A stretch of 14,437 nt of DNA from an uncultured Bifidobacteriaceae bacterium (GCA_946891915.1 CAMPNN010000030.1:1-14437); one strand, 5' to 3'. Positions 1 to 8,118 are shown, counted from the first letter of the stretch. Notes: generated from the letters alone by a model not told the origin. Translations and numbers: made by a program.

Positions 1-43
1 CATACGCCTTATATGTGAGAGCAAACAAAAAGGTTTACAGGAT

Positions 44-79
44 AAAAAAGTGGCGCGTAGTCCGAAGACCACACGCCAC
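44..79 (-). terminator. Intrinsic terminator of the oppA-like gene
   Basis: On the minus strand a 13-bp stem (arms at 67-79 and 50-62, two G-U wobbles) closes a TTCG loop in a C(UUCG)G context, the extra-stable tetraloop type. A run of six T follows (A run at 44-49 on the plus strand). It lies about 60 bases after the oppA stop. The plus-strand side has no T run, so it works in one direction only. Confidence 0.9.
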
Positions 80-135
80 CTGTTATAAGTTAGAAGTTAT
101 TAAGTAAACTCGTGCAATTACTGCAACAAATTCAC

Positions 136-1875
136 TTACTTCTGCCAGCCCATATCCTCTGGGTAGGTGCTTGCATAACCAGCAGGACCGTTGTTAGCAA
201 AGCCCTTCTTGAACACCTGGTAAATAGGAGGAGCGGAAACTGGAAGAGTGCCGTACAAAGCAAGAGCTGCAGCTTCTGCCTTGTTTGCATAATCAGTCTG
301 TTCCTTATAGTCGTAAGTCTTGCCGACCTTATTGAGAATGGCATCAATCTCCTTGTTGCCAACTAGACCGAGGTTTGAATCGCTATCAGACTTGTAAACC
401 TGGCTGGCTGCAGACAAGAAGCTCAATGGGGATTGGGACTGCCAAGCCAATGGAAGCACCTGATAATCGTGAGCTGCCACAACCTTGGAGAACTTAGAAA
501 CAGCCTTATTCACAGTCTTGCACTTGATGCCGGCCTTCTTCATCATGGCCTGGAATGCGTTAGCAAGAGCTGCCTGAGTAGAGTCATCGCCGAAGAAGGT
601 GAAGGAAATAGTAAGAGTCTTACCATTCTTCTCGTAGTAGCCGTCCTTGCCCATCTTGTAGCCATCAGCTTCAAGAGTCTTCTTAGCGTTTTCGACGTTG
701 TACTTTCCTTCTTCAGGAAGGTTGCTCTTGTAGCCGGCCTGGAACATGGAGAGAAGCTCAGAACCTGGCTGCTCGCTCTTCCAGTTCAGACCCTGGAACT
801 GAATCTTGTTGTATGTAGCGACATCGAATGCCTGAACAACAGCCTTACGCACTGCAAGATTGTTAAGCGGCTTGGACTTAGCGTTGAAGTTAAGCACGCG
901 AACCTTCGTGCTGTAGCCGTAACGGAGCTGAGCGTTCTTAACGCTACGAACAGCCTTAATCGCGTCCTTGGAAGAAATGGAATCAGTGATAGCGTCAATC
1001 TCGCCATTCTGGAAAGCGTTCAAAGCTGCGGTATCTTCCATAAGCTTTACAACAACCTTGTCGAGCTTAGCCTTCTTGCCCCACCACTTTGGATTACGAG
1101 TGAAGACAACCTGATTGTCGGTTAAGGATTTAACCATGAATGGACCTGCACCCCACTCGTTGTGAGGATTATTAACCCAACCCTGGTTGAATGTAGTTAC
1201 ATCAACGGCCTTTGGATGAACCAGTGGAGCGAAAAGCATTTCCCATGTTGCGCATGGCTTGTTGTACTTAACGATTACCTGCTTCGGGCTGGAGCCTTTC
1301 TCAACAGACTTAATGCAATCGTAGCCTTCGGTGCTAGCAACAGAGTAAGCCTTGTTCTTTCCGTTCAAAGCACGCCAGGTAGCCTTAAAAGCGGTGTAGT
1401 CAATATCAGTACCGTCATTCCACTTGGCCTTTGGGTTCAAGTCGTACTGAACGACGAGCGGCTTGTCGCTGACCTTCTTTACGGAAGTAATGTAATCAGG
1501 GTTGTACTTGATCTTCTCACCCTTAACGGTGTCGTAAGCCATAAGGTTTGGCTGGTAGAAGCTCCACAAAGTAGCCATGTAACCAGAGTTACCATCGTTA
1601 GAAGCGTAATTCCAGTTTGGACCGAGAACAGGAAGAGCAACGGTGTAAGTGCCGCCATCCTTCACATTGTCACGTGGCTGTGGATTGTCGTAACGCTGAT
1701 TGACATCTGGCATTGGAAGTTCGCCAGTGTAAGAAGTGTCAATACCAGCAGCTGGCTCAGGAGAGCCTGATTTACCAGCACCATTAGTAGCACCACCGCA
1801 AGCACCAAGCAGCATTGCAACGCAAAGTGCAGCTGTGGTAAATACAGTCAGTTTACCTGCATTTGTATTTTTCAT
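136..1875 (-). CDS. Peptide ABC transporter substrate-binding lipoprotein (OppA/DppA-like, SBP family 5)
   Basis: This is the extracellular peptide-capturing component of a peptide importer, anchored to the outer face of the membrane by a lipid. From the chosen ATG at 1875 (579 aa) the N-terminus has Lys residues, a hydrophobic stretch and a lipobox ending Leu-Gly-Ala-Cys, with the lipid-modified Cys at residue 26. The body has the family-5 style segment AKWNDGTDIDYTAFKATWRA, a GAGPFMV block, RNPKWWGKKAKLDKVVVK and NGEIDAI. Length is normal for family 5. A start four codons upstream (ATG at 1887) is in frame, but its purine run is only one base away, whereas AGAGGA stands just before 1875. 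The gene has its own promoter (1924-1952) and terminator (44-79), and lies downstream of the permease/ATPase genes, separated from them by another terminator. It can thus be expressed at a higher level than the membrane parts. The peptide specificity cannot be read from the sequence. Confidence 0.93.
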   Translation of the reverse strand: MKNTNAGKLTVFTTAALCVAMLLGACGGATNGAGKSGSPEPAAGIDTSYTGELPMPDVNQRYDNPQPRDNVKDGGTYTVALPVLGPNWNYASNDGNSGYMATLWSFYQPNLMAYDTVKGEKIKYNPDYITSVKKVSDKPLVVQYDLNPKAKWNDGTDIDYTAFKATWRALNGKNKAYSVASTEGYDCIKSVEKGSSPKQVIVKYNKPCATWEMLFAPLVHPKAVDVTTFNQGWVNNPHNEWGAGPFMVKSLTDNQVVFTRNPKWWGKKAKLDKVVVKLMEDTAALNAFQNGEIDAITDSISSKDAIKAVRSVKNAQLRYGYSTKVRVLNFNAKSKPLNNLAVRKAVVQAFDVATYNKIQFQGLNWKSEQPGSELLSMFQAGYKSNLPEEGKYNVENAKKTLEADGYKMGKDGYYEKNGKTLTISFTFFGDDSTQAALANAFQAMMKKAGIKCKTVNKAVSKFSKVVAAHDYQVLPLAWQSQSPLSFLSAASQVYKSDSDSNLGLVGNKEIDAILNKVGKTYDYKEQTDYANKAEAAALALYGTLPVSAPPIYQVFKKGFANNGPAGYASTYPEDMGWQK

Positions 1876-1920
1876 GATTCCTCTCATTCCCCGGATGATG
1901 TCCGTCTTCCGGTATGTTGT

Positions 1921-1939
1921 TAGAGTATATACAACTCTA
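1921..1939. promoter_or_regulatory. Inverted repeat overlapping the oppA -10 (possible operator)
   Basis: TAGAGT at 1921-1926 and ACTCTA at 1934-1939 form a perfect 6-bp inverted repeat with a 7-base spacer. It covers the -10 hexamer of the oppA-like gene. A repressor binding here would block initiation. The repeat is seen; the operator role is inference. Confidence 0.35.
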
Positions 1940-1952
1940 TGACATTAGCCAA
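1924..1952 (-). promoter_or_regulatory. Promoter of the oppA-like gene
   Basis: On the minus strand TTGGCT (1947-1952) and TATACT (1924-1929) are separated by exactly 17 bases, matching 4/6 and 5/6 of the sigma-70-type consensus. The predicted start near 1917 gives a leader of about 40 bases. It lies in a very A+T-rich gap between the oppDF terminator and oppA. Confidence 0.65.
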
Positions 1953-2111
1953 ATCGTTTTTTGAAAATATAGATTTTTTTCTTCTTAAGTTAGAGAAAAT
2001 TAAATAAAAAAGAATAATTTATTCTACATAAACGGCAAAACAGAAAATTTTTTAGTTTATTTTTATAAAAAAACAAAATATATTCCGTTTTTTAATTTTA
2101 TGTTACGCAAT
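1953..2111. other. A+T-rich gene-free spacer between oppDF-like and oppA-like genes
   Basis: Together with the promoter and terminator elements listed separately, the gap between the two genes is about 330 bases. This part is nearly all A and T runs (for example around 1970-2100). It has no credible reading frame and no repeat beyond poly-A/T tracts. It may act as an upstream A+T-rich promoter region. Confidence 0.6.
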
Positions 2112-2146
2112 AAAAAATCGCGCATGTTGTAATAAACATGCGCGAT
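2112..2146 (-). terminator. Intrinsic terminator of the oppBCDF-like operon
   Basis: A perfect 12-bp stem (2117-2128 with 2135-2146, arm ATCGCGCATGTT on the minus strand) and a 6-base loop are followed on the minus strand by a T run (A run 2112-2117 on plus). It sits 58 bases after the oppDF stop. It separates the permease/ATPase transcript from oppA. Confidence 0.92.
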
Positions 2147-2203
2147 AATGCAAACTTATGCAACGGAATTACTATTCAACACAGAACAGAAAAAGACGTA
2201 ACA

Positions 2204-4093
2204 TTACTTAACATCGTCAAACGTATCTTCTTCGTTAAGAATAATACGCTTACGATGCTTCTCAATCGTAGGATCTGGAATTGGCACAGCACTAATCAAA
2301 GCCTTAGTATACGGATGCTGAGGATTGTCAAACACCTCATCCGTTTCTCCAGATTCCACAATGCGACCATGGTACATAACAGCAATTCGGCTAGAAATAT
2401 GACGAACCACAGCCATGTTGTGAGCCACAAACAAGTAAGCAACGCCCAACTTATCCTGCAAATCTTCAAGCAAGTTGATAATTCCAGCCTGAATGGAAAC
2501 ATCCAAAGCAGACACAGGCTCATCAAGAAGCAAAAGCTTAGGATTCACAGCCAAAGCGCGGGCGATAGCAATGCGCTGGCGCTGACCACCCGAGAACTGC
2601 GTTGGGAAGCGATCAACCTGATCCGGATTCAACTCAACCAGCTGCATAAGCTCAGCAATGCGCTGGCGAATCTCCTCCTTCGACTTTCTCTGCACAAGCA
2701 AAGGCTCAGCCAAAATATCGTAAACCAACATACGAGGATCAAGCGAACTCATTGGATCCTGGAACACGTACTGAATCTTAGAGCGAAGATCACGACGCTG
2801 TTCACGAGTCAACTTATCGTTCAACTCAGTGCCAAACACGGTAATAGAACCAGACTCCGGCTTCTTCAAGCCCATGATTTCCATCAAAGTCGTGGACTTA
2901 CCAGAACCAGACTCGCCAACCAAAGCAACAGTTTCGCCTTCGCGAACCTCAATGCTCACACCATCAACCGCGCGAACCTCGCCAATCTTACGACGCAAAA
3001 AACCACCGCTGGTAATTGGGAAAGTCTTAACCAAATTCTTAACGTCCAAAACAACCTTGCGTTCTTCACGTGGAATACCTTCGAACATAGGCTTAATTGG
3101 CTTTTCGGTTTCCGCATGAAGAAGCGAGCGAACAGTCTCACTCTCCGCTTCAAGGCCCATCATCGTGCTGTCGTCGCCACTCTTTTCTTCAGCCATAAGC
3201 ATATCCATAGTTGGCTTAGAAATTGGAGTCAAACGACGAGTGCGTTTTTGATCAACGCGAGGCACAGCGCCCAACAGGCCGATTGTGTAAGGCTGAGTTG
3301 GGTGAGCAAAAATCTCCTCAACGCTATTATGCTCAACCAAATGGCCCGCATACATAACAATAACTTCGTCTGCAACACCAGCGATAACACCCAAATCGTG
3401 AGTAATGAAGATCATTGCTGCGCCAGTTTCGCGCTGAGCCTTCTTCAAAACTTCCAAAACCTGAGCCTGAATAGTCACATCCAAAGCTGTAGTAGGCTCG
3501 TCAGCAATAATAATATCTGGATTGTTAGCAATAGCCATAGCAATCATTACGCGCTGACGCATGCCGCCAGAAAACTCGTGAGGAAATGCCTTCAAGCGCT
3601 CGGCTGGCTTAGTAATACCAACCAAATCAAGAAGCTCAATAGAACGCTCGCGAATCTTCTCTTCGCTCATGCCCGGGTTATGAATAACCAAAGCTTCCTT
3701 AAGTTGATCACCAATAGAGAACACTGGAGTAAGAGCAGAAAGAGGATCCTGGAAAACCATAGCAATATTCTTGCCACGAATCTTACTCATTTCCGCATCA
3801 GACTTAGTTAAAAGCTCCTCACCCTTGTACTTTACAGAGCCTTTAACGCTAGCGTTTTTATCGAGCAAGCCCATAACAGCCAAAGATGTAACCGACTTAC
3901 CAGAACCAGATTCGCCAACGATACCAATGGTCTTTCCGCGGTACAAATCAAAATTCATTCCACGCACAGCATGCACAGTGCCAGCTTCAGAAGCGAAGCT
4001 CACCTGCAAATCACGTACCGAAAGCAACGGTTCGTTGTTTTGATCTTCCATCGTGGTTTCTTCCTTAATAGCGTTATTTGCAATATCAGTCAT
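2204..4093 (-). CDS. Peptide ABC transporter ATP-binding protein, fused double ATPase (OppD-OppF-like)
   Basis: This cytosolic protein energises peptide import by ATP hydrolysis, and both nucleotide-binding domains are on one chain. Counting from the upstream GTG at 4102 (subtract 3 for the chosen start), domain 1 has Walker A GESGSGKS at 63-70, signature FSGGMRQR at 177-184, Walker B IIIADEP at 197-203 and the switch His at 235. Domain 2 has Walker A at 396-403, FSGGQRQR at 503-510, LLLLDEP at 523-529 and His 561. Each domain ends with the C-terminal segment typical of the Opp/Dpp family (HPTQPYT and NPQHPYT). A linker of about 60 residues, rich in Glu, joins them. All catalytic motifs look intact in both halves. 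ATG 4093 is preferred because GGAG (4102-4105) stands 8 bases before it; the GTG at 4102 overlaps that Shine-Dalgarno. The gene follows oppC by 21 bases, so co-transcription is likely. Fusions of this type are common in actinobacteria. Confidence 0.95.
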   Translation of the reverse strand: MTDIANNAIKEETTMEDQNNEPLLSVRDLQVSFASEAGTVHAVRGMNFDLYRGKTIGIVGESGSGKSVTSLAVMGLLDKNASVKGSVKYKGEELLTKSDAEMSKIRGKNIAMVFQDPLSALTPVFSIGDQLKEALVIHNPGMSEEKIRERSIELLDLVGITKPAERLKAFPHEFSGGMRQRVMIAMAIANNPDIIIADEPTTALDVTIQAQVLEVLKKAQRETGAAMIFITHDLGVIAGVADEVIVMYAGHLVEHNSVEEIFAHPTQPYTIGLLGAVPRVDQKRTRRLTPISKPTMDMLMAEEKSGDDSTMMGLEAESETVRSLLHAETEKPIKPMFEGIPREERKVVLDVKNLVKTFPITSGGFLRRKIGEVRAVDGVSIEVREGETVALVGESGSGKSTTLMEIMGLKKPESGSITVFGTELNDKLTREQRRDLRSKIQYVFQDPMSSLDPRMLVYDILAEPLLVQRKSKEEIRQRIAELMQLVELNPDQVDRFPTQFSGGQRQRIAIARALAVNPKLLLLDEPVSALDVSIQAGIINLLEDLQDKLGVAYLFVAHNMAVVRHISSRIAVMYHGRIVESGETDEVFDNPQHPYTKALISAVPIPDPTIEKHRKRIILNEEDTFDDVK

Positions 4094-4114
4094 GTTTATC
4101 ACTCCAAACGCTCA

Positions 4115-5062
4115 CTACTCGGCCTTACCAACAGACCTAGAATACGGATCAATAGCATCACGCAAACCGTCACCAATAAGCTGCACAGAGAACGTCAACA
4201 AAACCAACACAGCGGACGGCACCAAAAGCACCCACGGAGAAGTCTGAACGACGCTCTGGCCAGCATTAAGCAAAGTACCAAGGGAAGTATCCGGAGCCTT
4301 AATACCAAGACCCAAGAAGCTCAAAGCAGTTTCGCCATTAATAGCACCAATAACACCAAGAACAGTGTTAATAATCAACACAGAACCCAAGTTTGGAACC
4401 AAGTGGCGCACAATAATGCGGAAAGAAGAAACACCCTCAAACTTAGCTGCACGCACATACTCGCGTTCACGCAAGCTCAAAGTCAAAGTGCGAAGAGTAC
4501 GAGCGTAACCAATCCAACCAAAAGCAGTCAAGCCAAATGCCAACCACAGCCAATCGCTACCGCCGCTAGAAGCGCTAATAATCAAAGCGATAAGCAAGAA
4601 GGAAGGAACAATAAGCAGCATATCCAAAAGCCACATGCCAACCTGCTCAAACCAACCCTCAAAGTAGGAAATGGCAGTACCAATAAGAGCAGCAATAACA
4701 GTGATAGTAATTGAGCTAACAATACCAATAGAAAGCGAACGACCTAAGCCGCGCACAACCATTGCGTACATGTCCGAACCACCAGGAGTAGTGCCAAGCC
4801 AATGCTCTGCAGAAGGAGGAGTTGCAAGAGAAGCAAAGTCTGGTTCATCGTAACTCCACTTTGAAAGCTTTGAGCCGAACAACGCAAAAAGAATCAAAAT
4901 TGCGAGCATAACCAAGCCAACAACTGCAGAAGGACGACGGAAGAATCGACGCGTATAAAGCGTCAACTTACCAGTACGCTTAAAATTGCCCCAAGCATTA
5001 GCAGTAGACTTTTTATCTGCAGCAGACTCCTGAGGTTTTGAAGATACATCTTTCATATTCAT
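4115..5062 (-). CDS. Peptide ABC transporter permease (OppC/DppC-like)
   Basis: This is one of two membrane subunits forming the peptide channel (315 aa). A charged cytosolic N-terminus of about 40 residues is followed by a first membrane segment at about 46-63. The binding-protein-dependent transport domain holds further membrane segments at roughly 110-133, 143-165, 170-187, 225-245 and 280-300. The EAA-type loop that contacts the ATPase is at about 202-224 (YVRAAKFEGVSSFRIIVRHL). The motif HWLGTTPGGSDMYA at 87-100 is typical of the OppC side. AGGTGA stands 8 bases before the ATG at 5062; a second ATG two codons inside is less favoured. It starts 24 bases after the oppB stop and ends 21 bases before the preferred oppDF start, a tight operon arrangement. 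Confidence 0.94.
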   Translation of the reverse strand: MNMKDVSSKPQESAADKKSTANAWGNFKRTGKLTLYTRRFFRRPSAVVGLVMLAILILFALFGSKLSKWSYDEPDFASLATPPSAEHWLGTTPGGSDMYAMVVRGLGRSLSIGIVSSITITVIAALIGTAISYFEGWFEQVGMWLLDMLLIVPSFLLIALIISASSGGSDWLWLAFGLTAFGWIGYARTLRTLTLSLREREYVRAAKFEGVSSFRIIVRHLVPNLGSVLIINTVLGVIGAINGETALSFLGLGIKAPDTSLGTLLNAGQSVVQTSPWVLLVPSAVLVLLTFSVQLIGDGLRDAIDPYSRSVGKAE

Positions 5063-5086
5063 ATCAAATTCACCTACACTGTTCTG

Positions 5087-6070
5087 CTAATTCAAGCGAA
5101 TACGAGGGTCAAGCCAAGCAGAGAAGATATCTGCCAGCAAAGCGCCAGCCAAAGTACACACGGCACCAAACGCAGCAATAGCAACAGCACCATTGATATC
5201 GTTCTGCATAATAGTCTGAACAAAGTAACTGCCCAAGCCGTTAATAGCAAACACTGTTTCCGTAATAACTGCACCGGTGAAAACACCTGCAATAGAGAAC
5301 GCAACATCAACAGCGGTTGGAATCAACGAAGTGCGCAAAGCATGACGGCGAATAGCTAAATTCAAAGGCAAACCCTTAGCGCGAGCAGTACGAACATAAT
5401 CAGCATTCATAGTATCCAGCAAGTACGTGCGCTGCGTCAAATGGTACCCAACCATGCCAGGAATTGTCATAACAATCGTAGGCAAAATCAAATGCTGCAA
5501 GAAGTCAAGAATAAACATCAACGGGTCAGAACCCTGGTAAGAGTGCAAGCCGGTAACGTAGAAAAGTCGCACGCCAGCCACACGGTTGATATTAATTGCT
5601 GCGAGAACAACCATCAAACCCAAAACAGCTGCAGGAACAACAAGCAAGAAGGTTGCGGTGGAATTAAGCACGCGATCCTGCCACTTGTACTGACGAATAG
5701 CAGTGTAAACGCCTACGCTAACACCGAAAACAATGCCAAGAATTGTAGCGCCAGTAACCAACTGCACAGAAGCACCAATACGAGTTGCAATTGCAGAGCC
5801 AACTGGAGCCTGATCTGGGCTCAATCCCCAATTCCATTGAGTGAAAATATTGTAAAGCCAACGGCAATAACGAGTAAAGACTGGAGTCTGATCGTTAATA
5901 TTTGCCAAATCCAAAGAACGGTTGATTGATGAAATAGGTGGATGAGGATGTCGTGACATGTAGTTCGAACGCGGATTCATAAACGCGCTAGCCAAAAAAT
6001 ATGTCATGGATACGGCGACAAACAACATCACCACATAATTAAGGCATCGTTTAACGATGTATCGTATCAT
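5087..6070 (-). CDS. Peptide ABC transporter permease (OppB/DppB-like)
   Basis: This is the second channel subunit and the first long gene of the operon (327 aa, usual length). It begins with MIRYIVKR, the typical basic OppB-type start, followed by a membrane segment at about 10-30. It has a periplasmic-side loop of about 65 residues. More membrane segments lie at about 100-123, 138-160, 186-208, 252-275 and 295-318. The EAA loop is near 224-250 (ADYVRTARAKGLPLNLAIRR). The C-terminus ends with the family-like WLDPRIRLN. Its own ribosome site is weak (AAAAGAG region), but the ATG overlaps the stop of a 9-codon ORF with a strong GGAGGT as ATGA. Translation is therefore probably coupled to that leader. 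Confidence 0.94.
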   Translation of the reverse strand: MIRYIVKRCLNYVVMLFVAVSMTYFLASAFMNPRSNYMSRHPHPPISSINRSLDLANINDQTPVFTRYCRWLYNIFTQWNWGLSPDQAPVGSAIATRIGASVQLVTGATILGIVFGVSVGVYTAIRQYKWQDRVLNSTATFLLVVPAAVLGLMVVLAAININRVAGVRLFYVTGLHSYQGSDPLMFILDFLQHLILPTIVMTIPGMVGYHLTQRTYLLDTMNADYVRTARAKGLPLNLAIRRHALRTSLIPTAVDVAFSIAGVFTGAVITETVFAINGLGSYFVQTIMQNDINGAVAIAAFGAVCTLAGALLADIFSAWLDPRIRLN

Positions 6071-6096
6071 TGTGACTCTTTTCTACGCCTAACCAT
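6067..6096 (-). CDS. Nine-codon leader ORF coupled to oppB-like gene
   Basis: On the minus strand ATG at 6096 follows GGAGGT (6102-6107) with ideal spacing. It reads MVRRRKESQ and stops at TGA (6067-6069). The stop overlaps the oppB ATG (6068-6070) as ATGA. This is the best ribosome site in the region, while oppB has a poor one of its own. The reading frame and signals are seen. That it is translated and couples or regulates oppB is inference. Three consecutive Arg codons (AGG CGT AGA), two of them often rare in bacteria, could slow the ribosome. Confidence 0.5.
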   Translation of the reverse strand: MVRRRKESQ

Positions 6097-6120
6097 TGTT
6101 TACCTCCATTTGGCAGTTGC

Positions 6121-6207
6121 AAACCTTAGGATTTACAGCATCACCGCTTTAGTCCCTATCACTTCAAAAAGGGCGCGCTTAAACCACCCCTCGTCAATTC
6201 GGGACAC
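6121..6207 (-). promoter_or_regulatory. Possible structured 5' leader of the opp operon
   Basis: The presumed leader transcript between the promoter and the 9-codon ORF is over 100 bases long. It contains GTCCC and GGGAC about 45 bases apart that could close a branched structure, with an inner GAGGG/CCCTT pairing. No known riboswitch class was recognised and the helices are short. Treat this as a weak hint only. Confidence 0.2.
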
Positions 6208-6213
6208 ATAATT

Positions 6214-6241
6214 AGTATATTTTTAGCCAAGCTATGTACAA
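6214..6241 (-). promoter_or_regulatory. Candidate promoter of the opp operon
   Basis: On the minus strand TATACT (6214-6219) matches 5/6 of the -10 consensus. TTGTAC (6236-6241) lies 16 bases upstream and matches 3/6 of the -35. The -10 is convincing and the -35 is weak. TTGGCTAA just upstream of the -10 also occurs at the oppA -35. Confidence 0.4.
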
Positions 6242-6636
6242 AAGCTTAAACCGAAAATATTTTTGCGTAAAACTTTTTTAAAATTCTCATTACAAAACTT
6301 AGCATACATAAGTTGTAATACACGCAATACAACCTGCAGAAAAACGCACAATATAAAGGTTTTTATCAAATATCACTATTTAATATTCAAATTATTTTTT
6401 TGCGCGAAAAGTTATTTTGCGCATTGAAAATACGCGATATTTCTAAATATAATAAATTCAAAATTTAAGCATAAAAACAAAAAATTTATCGAAAAAACTA
6501 TCTTTTTTAAGAAATAATTAATACTATTCACATAAATGCCGTAAATAGGTGTAAACAAGAAACACACACAAGACATTGTGCAAGATACAATAACTGTTAT
6601 TCGTATTATCAACTCCAAAGGAGACTAAGGAAACTC
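6242..6636. promoter_or_regulatory. A+T-rich divergent intergenic region between opp operon and pepC
   Basis: About 400 bases rich in A and T tracts. Weak plus-strand promoter candidates for pepC are TTCACA-17-TGTAAA (about 6528-6556) and TACAAT near 6585. The pepC ribosome site is AAGGA, 5 bases before the ATG at 6637, with a second AAGGAG about 8 bases further up. A minus-strand frame of 68 codons at 6412-6618 is only A+T-rich hydrophobic noise. No other gene is supported. Confidence 0.45.
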
Positions 6637-8094
6637 ATGGCCGAAAACGTCAAAGCAGTAACCCTTGAACACGTGCAAACATATTCCAAGCACTTCAACG
6701 AGCAGCGAGCAAACCTCTTAGCAGCAAACGCAGCAGTCGCAAACGGCGTACTTAAAGCTGCAACAAGCTACCAAGGAAAGCGCGCACTTCCGCGTGAATT
6801 CTCCGTAGAACTGAAGCAAGGAAGCATTACTAACCAAAAGCGATCCGGACGCTGCTGGATGTTCGCATCGCTTAATACCTTGCGCTACGAATTAATGCAC
6901 AAGTGGAATTTGGACGACTTTGAGTTTTCGGAAAGCTACTTGTTCTTCTGGGACAAGATTGAAAAGGCAAACGCTTATTTGGAAAACGTGTTGGCAACTT
7001 TGGACGAGCCAATTGATAGCCGAATTTTTGAGATTATTAACGAAGGCCCAATCGACGACGGCGGTTGGTGGCAGATGTTCGTCAACTTGGTGAACAAGTA
7101 CGGTCTTGTGCCAAAGAGCGCTTACCCAGATTCGCAAAATGCAGTTGATTCCGATTCATTCGTGCAATACATCAATACAAAGTTGCGCGAGTTCGCATGC
7201 GAGTTGCGCGAAGCACATAAGAACGGAACTTCTTTGGAAGAATTGCGCGAAATGAAAGTTCGCGACTTGGAAACCGTTTACCGCATGACAACTATTGCCT
7301 TGGGCGAGCCGCCAGCAAAGTTCGACTTCTTCGCGCGCACTAAAGATGATGACGACGATAAGAAAGACGGCAAGAAAGACGGCGAAAAAGCCGACGAAAA
7401 GAAGGACGACAAGAAGGACGACAAGAAAGACGACAAGCCAAAAACTGGCAAAGACGAACGTCCAATGATTCGCGAATACGGCATCACCCCGCTCGAATTC
7501 GCCAAGAAGTACGTGCCTGTTGACGTAAACGACTTCGTAACAATATCCAACTGCCCTATGGAACGAACTCCTTTCAACAAGCTCTACCAAATCAAGTACA
7601 GCACAAACGTGGCAGAAACGAAGGGAATGGAATTCGTAAACGTTCCTCTCGACGTATTCAAGAAGGCAGCCGTCGCACAGCTTAGCGACGGTCACCCAAT
7701 CTGGTTCGCATGCGATTGCACGCAATTCTCCTTGCGCGACAGCGGATTCTTCGATCCTGCAGTAGTGCGCGTGGATCAGCTCTTCGATGTTGAATTCACA
7801 TTTGACAAGGCGAAGGGCTTGGAATACATGGATATTCCTGGAAATCACGCTATGACGTTTACGGGCGTGAACCTGGATAAAGACGGCAACCCAGATCGCT
7901 GGAAGATTGAGAACAGCTGGGGCAAGGATGCAGGCGAAGACGGTTATTACGTCGGTTCTGCAGAATGGTTCGACCGCTACGTTACGGAAATAATCATCAA
8001 TAAAAAGTATCTTGACGAAGCAACTCTAGCCGTTGCAAGTCAAGAGCCAGTAATGCTTGAGCCGTGGGAGCCGCTTACGAAGCGCTGCCGCTAA
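6637..8094 (+). CDS. pepC: Aminopeptidase C (bleomycin hydrolase family, peptidase C1)
   Basis: A cytosolic papain-fold cysteine aminopeptidase that removes N-terminal residues from imported peptides. The family forms hexamers with the active sites inside. The active-site set is complete: oxyanion-hole Gln67, nucleophile Cys73 in SGRCWMFA, His404 in GNHAMTF and Asn426 in IENSWG. Other family segments are FFWDKIEKAN (104-113), EGPIDDGGWW (136-145) and FDFFARTKD (229-237). The protein is 485 aa, about 40 longer than usual PepC. The excess is an Asp/Lys-rich low-complexity insert at about 236-274, placed before the ITPLEFAKKYVP segment. It is encoded in part by 12-bp tandem repeats (7399-7434). 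AAGGA five bases before the ATG supports the start. It is divergent from the peptide importer, fitting a joint role in using host peptides, and ends in a clear terminator at 8119-8154. Confidence 0.96.
   Translation: MAENVKAVTLEHVQTYSKHFNEQRANLLAANAAVANGVLKAATSYQGKRALPREFSVELKQGSITNQKRSGRCWMFASLNTLRYELMHKWNLDDFEFSESYLFFWDKIEKANAYLENVLATLDEPIDSRIFEIINEGPIDDGGWWQMFVNLVNKYGLVPKSAYPDSQNAVDSDSFVQYINTKLREFACELREAHKNGTSLEELREMKVRDLETVYRMTTIALGEPPAKFDFFARTKDDDDDKKDGKKDGEKADEKKDDKKDDKKDDKPKTGKDERPMIREYGITPLEFAKKYVPVDVNDFVTISNCPMERTPFNKLYQIKYSTNVAETKGMEFVNVPLDVFKKAAVAQLSDGHPIWFACDCTQFSLRDSGFFDPAVVRVDQLFDVEFTFDKAKGLEYMDIPGNHAMTFTGVNLDKDGNPDRWKIENSWGKDAGEDGYYVGSAEWFDRYVTEIIINKKYLDEATLAVASQEPVMLEPWEPLTKRCR
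7399..7434 (+). repeat. 12-bp tandem repeat inside pepC (three units)
   Basis: Units start at 7399, 7411 and 7423 and read AAGAAGGACGAC, AAGAAGGACGAC and AAGAAAGACGAC, encoding Lys-Lys-Asp-Asp. The unit is a multiple of three, so length changes keep the frame. Degenerate related triplets extend from about 7340 to 7440. Confidence 0.85.
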
Positions 8095-8118
8095 ACTTGA
8101 GTATTGCGTAAGTATGTA

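Noticed and set aside
433..1125. Plus-strand open frame of 230 codons opposite oppA
   Set aside because: Lies entirely within the clear lipoprotein gene and shows no motif or ribosome site.
2138..3811. Long plus-strand open frame of 557 codons opposite the oppDF-like gene
   Set aside because: It is a mirror of the ABC ATPase gene: rich in Asn, His, Arg and Ser, with no recognisable domain, while the opposite strand encodes two complete ATPase domains.
6412..6618. Minus-strand 68-codon hydrophobic frame in the opp-pepC gap
   Set aside because: A+T-rich DNA easily gives Ile/Phe/Asn frames; no ribosome site and it covers the expected pepC promoter.
7156..7848. Minus-strand open frame of 230 codons opposite pepC
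   Set aside because: Its hydrophobic Val/Phe/Leu stretch is just the reverse of the Asp/Lys-rich insert of PepC.
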